DNA of 64,000 bases from Candidatus Viridilinea mediisalina (GTDB taxonomy: Bacteria > Chloroflexota > Chloroflexia > Chloroflexales > Chloroflexaceae). Location of the stretch: contig NZ_NQWI01000005.1 of the NCBI RefSeq assembly GCF_002532535.1, positions 33,472 through 97,471 on the forward strand. The letters run 5' to 3'. The notes beneath the pieces were generated by a model. That model had not been told where the DNA came from and did no database searches. It worked only from the letters and a program-made list of their open reading frames with translations. A program made the position numbers and the translations under genes. Shown here piece after piece: positions 8,970 to 16,470 of this stretch (position 1 is the stretch's first letter; each line of letters starts with the position of its first letter).

Positions 8970-9140
8970 CCACCGCGCCGTTGGCTGAGCCTGTCGAAGC
9001 CAAGCGTCGCGGCGCAAGGCTTTTTCACGCTAAGGGATGGTTTTAGAAACGCGCTTTCAGCTTTGCCGTCGTAGTGCCGACTTTAGTCGGAATCCGAGGG
9101 TTGCCTGCGACCTTAGCCGACTAAAGTCGGCACTACCCTA
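8970..9140. repeat. Degenerate family E remnant followed by family B inverted repeat
   Basis: 8970-9033 resembles the right half of the element at 816-965 (GCCTGTCGAAGCCAAGCG, then CTTTTTCACGCTAA). From about 9043 to 9140 follows a second element with AAACGCGCTTTCAGCTTT and opposed AGTGCCGACTTTAGTCGG copies. A related copy in inverted orientation is at 35571-35697. Confidence 0.55.
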
Positions 9141-9149
9141 TGGCACAAA

Positions 9150-9680
9150 ATGCACACAAGCCTCATCCTCATCGGCATGAAATCGAGCGGCAAGACTTCG
9201 ATTGGCCAGGTGTTGGCCCAGCGCATGGGGGTGGCCTTCATTGATGTTGACCAGCGTTTAGAAGCGCACTATCTGCAAGCGACAGGCACGCAGCATACGT
9301 TTCGCCAAATTCTAGCGCAGCACGGCGCAGACTACTTTCGCGCCCTTGAGCAAACAGTGCTGCGGGCTCTTGCCACCGAGCTACAGACGAAGCGTGCCGT
9401 GCTGGCCACCGGCGGAGGCACCGTCCTCAACGCAGAGAATCGGGCAATCCTGGCGACCATGGGGCAGGTCATCTACCTTGATGTAGCGGAAGCAGTGCTG
9501 CTGCCGCGCATTATCGCCGGAGGCATCCCGGCCTTCTTTCCCTACCCCGACGACCCCGAGCGCTCACTGCATGAACTATTGGCCACACGGCGGCCCATCT
9601 ACCTAGCCATGGCTGATCGCGTCATCGCCTATAGCAATGAGGCGCCTGAGATCGTGGCGGAGTGGATCGCAAAAGCGTAA
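9150..9680 (+). CDS. aroK: Shikimate kinase homologue, variant lid
   Basis: 176 residues of the shikimate kinase / P-loop kinase fold. Walker A is GMKSSGKTS (residues about 9-17); DVDQRLE supplies the shikimate-binding Asp, FRALEQ the Arg and ATGGGTV the glycine-rich loop; RRPIYLAMAD gives the C-terminal Arg. The mobile lid, usually containing an Arg in an R-x-R-P-L-L context, reads IPAFFPYPDDPERS, so the phosphate-gripping Arg is not in its usual place. The canonical role is ATP-dependent 3-phosphorylation of shikimate in the cytoplasm. It lies 239 bases after aroA, separated by repeat elements that may have been inserted into an original aroQ-aroA-aroK cluster. Confidence 0.75.
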   Translation: MHTSLILIGMKSSGKTSIGQVLAQRMGVAFIDVDQRLEAHYLQATGTQHTFRQILAQHGADYFRALEQTVLRALATELQTKRAVLATGGGTVLNAENRAILATMGQVIYLDVAEAVLLPRIIAGGIPAFFPYPDDPERSLHELLATRRPIYLAMADRVIAYSNEAPEIVAEWIAKA

Positions 9681-9851
9681 CTTTTTGCCCTTTGGAACGG
9701 TATACATGGTAAGCTCCCCGGCATGATCTGTTAAAATAACTCCAAATAGCGCTACGTGAAACTCCTAGCTCCCCTCGCCTCCTTCCCCTCCATCACAAGC
9801 CTAGCGTAACATCCCACTTTGGCCTCGCACGAAGAAAATACACAATCGCTT

Positions 9852-11423
9852 ATGAAATCGATCCGCATCCAAAATCTACGCAGCCTGACTGATACAGGAT
9901 ATATTGACTTAAAGCCAATAACACTCGTAGTTGGGCAAAATAGCTCAGGTAAGAGTACGTTTTTGCGCTTCTTTCCATTATTACGTCAGAGTATCGAGTC
10001 ACGTACCACTGGCCCGCTCCTCTGGTATGGGCGCTTTGTTGATTTCGGCAGTTTTCAGGAGGCTATTACGAAGCGATCTTCTGGAAATAGTATTATTTTT
10101 ACTTTTGATTTTCAGCTTGTGCCTTTACCACAACGCCCTATATTATTTAATGACGTAATTTTTGATCAAAATAGGTTAACAAACCAAAGGTTTGACATTA
10201 GATTTTCCTTAAATATTACTGGAAACGCGAAACAAGAGTCTAACTGGATATCAGAATGTGTAATTGAATTCGCAGAAGAGCATGTTATCAAGATAAATTT
10301 TGAAAAGAACGGGAAGGTCAACAAGCTTTCCGTTAATAATAAGGATTTCTTGGATGTTATTACACATCTCCATGGCATTTCTCAGCGTGATGGTTTTGTC
10401 CCCGTGCTCATGTGGGATTCTCCAGAAGCTACTTCAAAATTTATAACTGCAACAGATCAATTACTTAAGATACTATTCAATCATGTCAGCTCTTTGGTTC
10501 ATAAAAACACACAAGGAAAGACGATTCTTGAAATCTTAAGCAATCTAATTATCGGTAGTTCTCATAATATGCTTTCTGTAATGAAAGACATCAAAGCGAC
10601 AAATACTTGGACGAATCTAATTTCAAACTGGGACACAAATAGTTCTGATTTTATTGAGTTGCGCGATCTTATCATTGCCACAAGTATACCTGAACTCCTC
10701 CGTAGTTGTGATGCGTGTATCACCGAGTTTGCCGCAAACAATCGTTATATCGCCCCAGTTCGTGCTACCGCAGAGCGCTACTATCGCCTACAAGACCTTG
10801 CCGTTGATGAGGTTGATTTTCAGGGACAGAACCTTGCAATGTTCTTGCGTAACCTAACGCAGACTGAGTTAGCAGATTTTTCAGCCTGGACAAAGGAAAA
10901 CTTTGGCTTTTCTCCTGAGATTAGCCCTTCAAGTGGTCACGTCTCGTTACAATTACGCAGTGTTGATGCGCCAGATCTGTTCAATCTAGCCGATCAAGGG
11001 TTTGGCTACTCCCAAATTTTGCCGATTCTCACGCAATTGTGGGCCATTGTCTATCAGAGGAGTCGTCAAGCAAGAAGCAAGGCCCGTCGCTACAATACCC
11101 CACTGACGTTTGCTATCGAACAACCTGAATTACACCTTCACCCCTATCTACAGGCTCAATTGGTTGATGCGTTTATTGTATCTATCCGTGCAGCAAAACA
11201 GAGAGGGGTTGATCTGCGCTTAATCCTAGAGACCCACAGCGAAACCATTGTCAATAGGATCGGTAACAAAATTCATGCCAACGCCTTAAGCCCAGATGAT
11301 GTCAACGTGGTTCTCTTTGAGAAGGCTACGGCAAGTAAGCCTTCAGTGGTGCGCTTGAGTGCCTATGACCAAGAGGGCTATTTAACGAATTGGCCTTTCG
11401 GTTTCTTTGACCCCGCCGAGTAG
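9852..11423 (+). CDS. AAA ATPase, OLD/RecF-like with DUF3696-type C-terminus (putative defence ATPase)
   Basis: 523 residues from ATG 9852 (MKSIRIQNLRS); an in-frame TTG at 9819 would add 11 residues but gives a less natural N-terminus. Walker A is GQNSSGKST near residue 28, an ABC-signature-like ADQGFGYSQ near 380, Walker B AIEQPELHLHP near 421 and the switch His in LETHSE near 455. The end WPFGFFDPAE matches the DUF3696 C-terminal pattern. SMC-like ATPases of this type drive an associated nuclease or toxin, as in OLD, Gabija or PARIS systems. The next gene starts two bases after the stop, indicating a two-gene operon. The central part is visibly AT-richer than all neighbours, which suggests transfer. 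The interruption of the aro cluster supports insertion as a unit. Confidence 0.8.
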   Translation: MKSIRIQNLRSLTDTGYIDLKPITLVVGQNSSGKSTFLRFFPLLRQSIESRTTGPLLWYGRFVDFGSFQEAITKRSSGNSIIFTFDFQLVPLPQRPILFNDVIFDQNRLTNQRFDIRFSLNITGNAKQESNWISECVIEFAEEHVIKINFEKNGKVNKLSVNNKDFLDVITHLHGISQRDGFVPVLMWDSPEATSKFITATDQLLKILFNHVSSLVHKNTQGKTILEILSNLIIGSSHNMLSVMKDIKATNTWTNLISNWDTNSSDFIELRDLIIATSIPELLRSCDACITEFAANNRYIAPVRATAERYYRLQDLAVDEVDFQGQNLAMFLRNLTQTELADFSAWTKENFGFSPEISPSSGHVSLQLRSVDAPDLFNLADQGFGYSQILPILTQLWAIVYQRSRQARSKARRYNTPLTFAIEQPELHLHPYLQAQLVDAFIVSIRAAKQRGVDLRLILETHSETIVNRIGNKIHANALSPDDVNVVLFEKATASKPSVVRLSAYDQEGYLTNWPFGFFDPAE

Positions 11424-11425
11424 CC

Positions 11426-12547
11426 ATGCTTATCGTTCTCGATCCATCACTGATTGACCTGATTCGTTCATCACCAGCAATACATCTCGATGCTGTTAGT
11501 GCGCTAGAGAATATTGCCCAAGCGCGACGTGCTGGTAAAAACCTTGTCTTTGCCGATCATGATACCTTAGCCTTTCTTAAGTCGTATCAAGAGATCTCTG
11601 CGCCTGCGCGCGATGTCTTTGCTAACTTGTATAGGCGTAGACCACAGAGTAAGAGTCTGCTTGATGGTATGGCATGGCATGTACGTGTTGTCGCTGGGGT
11701 TGATGAGTTGCGTATTATTCGTGATGGGAACAACATAATATCTGTATCTTTTCAATATTTTGCTGATAACCCCGTACTTAGTTCAAAAATTACGCTATTG
11801 ACAGAGAATAGCTTGGATGGAAAAGTATTTGAACAGATAGCTCGTTACTACCTCTACAGTAAGAGCTTGGGGCATGTGCGCCTTGCGTATGATCCGCATG
11901 GTGGTGGGGGTCAAACAACCGGCGATGAATTCGCCAACATTCAGCAAGCGAAGGATCGCCTCTGTCTATGCATTGTGGATAGCGACCGGCAGATACCTAA
12001 TGGTTCCCTTGGTAGTACCGCAAAGTATCTCTTGGATAAACGCGATAGTACACTACCTTTTTGTCATATTCATGTTTTGCCGGTCAGAGAACTGGAGAAC
12101 ATTATGCCTATCGAGTTGTATCGCAGATTGGCTGATAAAGATGTAAACCGAAGGGATATGTTCAACAATTTGAAGAAGATGAGAGAATTGGGGTTGATTG
12201 ATGCTATTAAATATATTGATGTCAAGAAAGGAATGCGATTATTTGATTTACGTTGCAAAAATCAAAACGATTCTAAATATAAATTCTGGTCTCACATCTT
12301 CTCTTCTCTTGAATTACAAATAGAATGTTACTCGAATAAAATTTGTGAAAAGCGTGAACATTGTGAGTGTACCGTTATTGCTGGTATGGGAGACAAGACT
12401 CTGGAAGTGACACTAAAAGCATTGGAACAGATCAGAGATGCCGATCTCAAAGAACTTATGGAGGATTACTGCCAGGCTTACTGGGACGAATTAGGCTCAT
12501 TGTTTGTGAGTTGGTGTTGTGTGGGTTCGCGTATGAATACGATTTAG
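11426..12547 (+). CDS. TOPRIM-like partner protein of the AAA ATPase (putative nuclease effector)
   Basis: 373 residues, no confident family name. A TOPRIM-like arrangement can be read: Glu127 in LLTENSLDGKVFEQIA, Asp185 and Asp187 in CIVDSDRQ, and Glu222/Glu224 in VLPVRELENIMP. This order (E ... DxD ... E) resembles TOPRIM effectors that pair with AAA15 ATPases, such as AriB/DUF4435 of PARIS or the TOPRIM half of OLD proteins. The first 120 residues are not recognised. The C-terminal third is AT-rich in coding and Cys-containing (CEKREHCEC near 315), and could bind a metal. Two bases separate it from the ATPase gene. A nuclease role is inferred, not shown. Confidence 0.6.
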   Translation: MLIVLDPSLIDLIRSSPAIHLDAVSALENIAQARRAGKNLVFADHDTLAFLKSYQEISAPARDVFANLYRRRPQSKSLLDGMAWHVRVVAGVDELRIIRDGNNIISVSFQYFADNPVLSSKITLLTENSLDGKVFEQIARYYLYSKSLGHVRLAYDPHGGGGQTTGDEFANIQQAKDRLCLCIVDSDRQIPNGSLGSTAKYLLDKRDSTLPFCHIHVLPVRELENIMPIELYRRLADKDVNRRDMFNNLKKMRELGLIDAIKYIDVKKGMRLFDLRCKNQNDSKYKFWSHIFSSLELQIECYSNKICEKREHCECTVIAGMGDKTLEVTLKALEQIRDADLKELMEDYCQAYWDELGSLFVSWCCVGSRMNTI

Positions 12548-12603
12548 TATTATACTCTAAGTATCATCTAAATTCAACAATCCATCCCCCTCCCCCCCCA
12601 ACT

Positions 12604-13107
12604 TCAACGATGCCGCACCATCAGCACATAGTGTCCGTGTGGCACATCGTCAAAGATGCGATCCCTGCGGAACCCTGCTTGCTCAAAAGCACGCTGCGAA
12701 GCGTGGTTTTCTACATGGGCACACGCCATTACAAAGGGAACCTCAGGGTTGTGCAGTGCTGCTTCAGCGACAAGCTTGATCGCCGCTGAACCTATGCCTT
12801 TGCCGGTAGCAGCCTGTTCGCCGATCATAATGTCAATGTCAATCACGCTGGCTGGAATGTCATGCAGGCCAGCGACATCTAGCTCGTGGCGGGTGGGGTG
12901 CTGCCAGAGGATCAATCCTACATCAACGCCATCCGCCACAATTATGGCTCGCCAACTTCCATGGGGCGCTTCAGCGCGCAAGAGTTCAAGATTGCCATCG
13001 GGATCACCCCAGGCCCGGCGTACATGATCCGCATGCAGCCACGTGGTAATGCGCGGCAGATCGGCTTGTGTGCATGTGCGTAGGTGCAATTTCATCAGGT
13101 ATTTCAT
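12604..13107 (-). CDS. GNAT acetyltransferase, AAC(6')-like
   Basis: 167 residues starting MKYLMKLHLRT. The GNAT core is seen: a DIDIMIGEQAATGKGIGSAA segment with the acetyl-CoA-binding GKGIGS near residue 102, followed by VENHASQRAFEQAGFRRD, the usual Asn and hydrophobic C-terminal strand. The layout is that of AAC(6')-Ib / IucB-like acetyltransferases, which transfer acetyl groups to amines of aminoglycosides or siderophore precursors; the substrate here is unknown. The ATG overlaps the aroE TGA (ATGA), indicating translational coupling, and this fixes the start better than the longer upstream frame. Confidence 0.8.
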   Translation of the reverse strand: MKYLMKLHLRTCTQADLPRITTWLHADHVRRAWGDPDGNLELLRAEAPHGSWRAIIVADGVDVGLILWQHPTRHELDVAGLHDIPASVIDIDIMIGEQAATGKGIGSAAIKLVAEAALHNPEVPFVMACAHVENHASQRAFEQAGFRRDRIFDDVPHGHYVLMVRHR

Positions 13108-13931
13108 TCCCCCCCCATGACCTGCTCCATCACTGCGACCGGCGGCTCGACGCCGGTGTAGAGCTGAAATTTGTGGACAGCCTGCCAGAGGAGCATGCGC
13201 TGGCCGTAGACGAGGGTGCAACCCCGTTGGCTTGCGGCTTGCAGCAGCGGTGTCTCGCGTGGGTTGGTGACAAGCTCCATCACGACCATGCTTGGCTCAA
13301 GTAGCGCTGAGGGTACGAGGCTGTCTGCTTCGCGGCCTGAGCCAACCATGCCTACGGGGGTGGTGTTGATGATGATTGTGCTGGTGGTGAGGCTGGCGGG
13401 CAGGGCGCTATAGTCGCCCCATGCAACCGTGGGGCCAATCGCTTGGGCGAGGGCTTGGGCTGCACTAGGGGTGCGGTTGAGAATTGTTAGTGGGCAACCG
13501 GCATCACTCAGCGCAAAGGCGAGCGCTCGTGCGGCACCACCGGCACCGAGCAGGCAGACGGGTTTGCCTTGCAATGATGTCTGCTCCTGCAAGGCTTGGA
13601 CAGCCCCTGAACCATCGGTGTTATAGCCAATCAAGCGGTTGTCGCGGTTGATCACCAGATTGACCGCCCCAATCCGTTGGGCCATTGGATCGAGGGCGTC
13701 GAGGTAGGGCAGAATCGCAACTTTATAGGGAATGGTAATGCCAATGGCGGCAATGCCCAAATGGCGCACCCCGGCCACCGCCTGTTGCAGATCGTCTACG
13801 GCAAAAGGCACATAGAGGTAGTTGAGGCCCAACGCCTGGATCGCGCTATTGTAGAGCGCGTACATTTTACTCGTCTGGTAGGTCGAGCCGAAAAAACCGA
13901 TGAGTTTGGTGTGGCCATTAATGTGCATCAT
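13104..13931 (-). CDS. aroE: Shikimate dehydrogenase homologue, variant substrate site
   Basis: 275 residues from ATG 13931, preceded by GAGG at good spacing. The N-terminal substrate domain has ITIPYK with the catalytic Lys and YNTDGSGAV with the catalytic Asp; the NADP-binding Rossmann domain has LLGAGGAARAL and a following NRT that favours NADPH. The family's GNPxxHSLSP loop reads GSTYQTSKMY: the first Ser remains, the second is Met. Canonically it reduces 3-dehydroshikimate to shikimate. It overlaps the preceding glycosyltransferase gene by 14 bases and the following acetyltransferase by four, so it is in a minus-strand operon away from aroQ/aroA/aroK but only about 4 kb from aroK. Confidence 0.8.
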   Translation of the reverse strand: MMHINGHTKLIGFFGSTYQTSKMYALYNSAIQALGLNYLYVPFAVDDLQQAVAGVRHLGIAAIGITIPYKVAILPYLDALDPMAQRIGAVNLVINRDNRLIGYNTDGSGAVQALQEQTSLQGKPVCLLGAGGAARALAFALSDAGCPLTILNRTPSAAQALAQAIGPTVAWGDYSALPASLTTSTIIINTTPVGMVGSGREADSLVPSALLEPSMVVMELVTNPRETPLLQAASQRGCTLVYGQRMLLWQAVHKFQLYTGVEPPVAVMEQVMGGE

Positions 13932-16470
13932 GCGAAACCTCATAGACATAGAATGTGCGACGGCTGCCGTCGGGAAAGGTTGGGCCCAATTTGATCGGCT
14001 CAGGCTGGGGGCCAAGGATGGGCGCAAGGTTGGCGAGATCATCTTCTAGGAAATAGCCCGAGAGAATGAAGATCGCTCCCGGCTCGGCAGGCGTCGAGAG
14101 CTGCGAACCAGCAAAGGTCTCGACAGGAATCCCCGTAGTGAGAAAGGCAAAGACCGGGTCTTGGGGCAAGCCATCACCCACAAAGATCTGCGGCGGCAAA
14201 CGCTCCTCGTCGGCCAAGCTCCGCATATAGACGCCCATCTGGCTCTGCACTGGGTAGAAGACCAGGTAGACGCCCACTTGGGGCGGCATGAGTACAAAGT
14301 AGAGGCCCGCATTGAGTACAATCAGCGCCCCAACGCCTACAGTGAATACGAAACGACGCAGGGCCAGTCTTGGGGTCGCAAGGTGCAGGGCCCAAGCCCA
14401 ACCAAACACCGCAATGAGATAGGCGGGCACAAGGCTGCCAAAAGTCCGCATCGCATGGGGCGCATCCACCGCGAACAGGCCCGGTAGTATGCCAATGGCT
14501 AAAGCTGACAGCAAAAACACCGTGCGCCAGTCGTGCAGATTTCGTGCCAGAGCCACCAAGCCCAACAGCAGCCCCATTGCTGCAATAATATCAAAGAGTG
14601 GCCGCAGTGGCGCATGGTGGCGTCCATTGGCATCGCCTAAAGCATTGAACATGAGCAGGTGGCGCTCCAGATTATTGTCAAGTGCGTCTAGGGGGGCAAG
14701 CCCACGCAGACTCTCGTTTCCAAGTAGAAAGACCTGGCCAACCCGATCATTAAATGCCTCAGCTTCAACGATAGCATACCATCCAAGTGGTGCGGTGGTG
14801 ATGATGAAGCCTAGCCCACACAGGAGCATACGTACAAGCCAAGCCTGCCATTGTCTCGGATTGTGGATCAGCAGCAAGAGGGCCAACCACGCTACGACTA
14901 GAGGTGCAGCCCTGCCGGTATGGTAGGTCTGAAGGGCAAAGCCAAGACAAATACCTGCGCTCAGAGCTGCCAATAGATGGAACGCTACGAAGGGCTGTTG
15001 ATGCGCCTCTGCACGCCTGTTTGCCAACGCAAAGAGCAGCAAGGCAATGCCACTCAACGTAAAGAGAGGTTCAAAAACGGTTGGAAAAGCCAAGCGACTC
15101 ACATTGATATGCCAACTTGAGGTTGCAAGGAACAGGGCGGCTGCTAAACCCAGCGCACGTTGGCCCGTAAGTCGTGTAGCTACCGCATAGATTGGGAAGA
15201 TGGTCAGCGCACCAGCAAAGGCGGTGGCAATCCGTAGACTCCAGGCAGATGGGCCAAACAGATGGATGACCGATGTAAATGGGTAGAGCCCCAAACCGGG
15301 CAAATGAACCTGATGATCGAGTACGTAGATCGGGCGATAGGCAGGGTCTTCCAGCATGCGTAGTGCCACCAGACCATGACGGGCCTCATCGCGCCAGAGG
15401 CCAAAGGGGAGTTGATCCAGTCGAAAGAGGCGTAAACCCAAGGCGAGTAGAAAGATGACACTGAGCATCAAGAGGGCATGCCGTTGGCTTATTGGCATAT
15501 CCAATGTTTGCCAGGCAGCACCTGCTTGGGTAGGCAGACGAGCCAGCAGCAGCATGCCGAGCAACGCCAGCCCTAAGCCTACAAGGATTGCCACTTGGCT
15601 ATGCATGAGCGCAACACCAGTTGCAACTACCACCAAACCGAGGGCTGCGCCACGCGGTAATGCGTGTTCAGGTAGAACTGGCATGCGTTGCAGCCAGAGC
15701 CAGATGAGCAGCAGACTCGCACTGCCCAACAACCAGGGGCTTGGAGGCAAGGCCCAAACCAGTCCTGCCGGATCAAGCCAAGCCCAGATGCTCAACCCGA
15801 TCCCACCGAGTAGCATACTCAGCGACGCAGAGCCTATTGCGGCCCGCTGCCAATGTTGTGCCAACCAAGCAGTTGCGCCCCCGCTGAGTGCCAGTAGCCA
15901 AGCAAGGGTTACACTCTGGGGCAGGGCAGCCAGAGCATGATGTTGCAACGGTGTCAGTTTGGCCCAATCGAGAGCCACCCCAAGGACACGATAGTCACGC
16001 ACATCAGCCTGCACCCCTGGTTGGCTCAGGGCCGTTTCCAGCTCAAGTGGCTGGCTGTTACCCCAAGGAGTAGCGGCAGCGCCAGGGGCAAGCAAGAGCC
16101 GATAGATGCGCCAGCCAGGCGCTACTTCAAAGCTTGCGTGGTTCGATCCACCACTCATCAGGCGGATTGATGGCTCATTACGCGCCACCAGATATTCGCC
16201 ACTCAAGCGGAGATCGAGGAGCGTAGCGTGCCGCGTTGCGCCATGAAAGACCAGACGGGCACCAGGGCCACTCCAACGAAAGTGAGCGCCTTCGCCAAAT
16301 TCAGCCGGATGAAAGCCCCCCAACCAGCGATCATCGTTCGGGCTGCCCAGATCGATCCGTGGCGCTGGAGCACTGGCCAAGGCGAACCAGAGCATACTGC
16401 TTGTACATAGCAGGATCACCATAGCAACAGCCAGAGCTAGGGCTGATTTTCGCTCAAATAGAACATTCAT
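13918..16470 (-). CDS. GT-C membrane glycosyltransferase, PMT/ArnT-like (copy 2)
   Basis: 850 residues. An N-terminal anchor (about 9-33) and a beta-rich region of about 150 residues outside the membrane are followed by about a dozen hydrophobic segments. The GT-C signature is the acidic FGLWRDEARHG near residue 345 after the first helix of the catalytic core, followed by the paired IYVLDHQVHLPG loop, as in family 39 / ArnT-type enzymes that use polyprenyl-phosphate sugars. Its paralogue lies immediately upstream, and the two share long stretches such as the PPQVGVYLVFYPVQSQMG and QIFVGDGLPQDPVFAFLTTG blocks. The ATG overlaps the paralogue's TGA (ATGA). Probable role: sugar transfer on the outer face of the membrane. 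The acceptor is unknown. Confidence 0.8.
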   Translation of the reverse strand: MNVLFERKSALALAVAMVILLCTSSMLWFALASAPAPRIDLGSPNDDRWLGGFHPAEFGEGAHFRWSGPGARLVFHGATRHATLLDLRLSGEYLVARNEPSIRLMSGGSNHASFEVAPGWRIYRLLLAPGAAATPWGNSQPLELETALSQPGVQADVRDYRVLGVALDWAKLTPLQHHALAALPQSVTLAWLLALSGGATAWLAQHWQRAAIGSASLSMLLGGIGLSIWAWLDPAGLVWALPPSPWLLGSASLLLIWLWLQRMPVLPEHALPRGAALGLVVVATGVALMHSQVAILVGLGLALLGMLLLARLPTQAGAAWQTLDMPISQRHALLMLSVIFLLALGLRLFRLDQLPFGLWRDEARHGLVALRMLEDPAYRPIYVLDHQVHLPGLGLYPFTSVIHLFGPSAWSLRIATAFAGALTIFPIYAVATRLTGQRALGLAAALFLATSSWHINVSRLAFPTVFEPLFTLSGIALLLFALANRRAEAHQQPFVAFHLLAALSAGICLGFALQTYHTGRAAPLVVAWLALLLLIHNPRQWQAWLVRMLLCGLGFIITTAPLGWYAIVEAEAFNDRVGQVFLLGNESLRGLAPLDALDNNLERHLLMFNALGDANGRHHAPLRPLFDIIAAMGLLLGLVALARNLHDWRTVFLLSALAIGILPGLFAVDAPHAMRTFGSLVPAYLIAVFGWAWALHLATPRLALRRFVFTVGVGALIVLNAGLYFVLMPPQVGVYLVFYPVQSQMGVYMRSLADEERLPPQIFVGDGLPQDPVFAFLTTGIPVETFAGSQLSTPAEPGAIFILSGYFLEDDLANLAPILGPQPEPIKLGPTFPDGSRRTFYVYEVSHDAH

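Noticed and set aside
12560..12602. Terminator between the TOPRIM-like gene and the acetyltransferase gene
   Set aside because: Only a C-run is present; no stem with a U-tract could be found.
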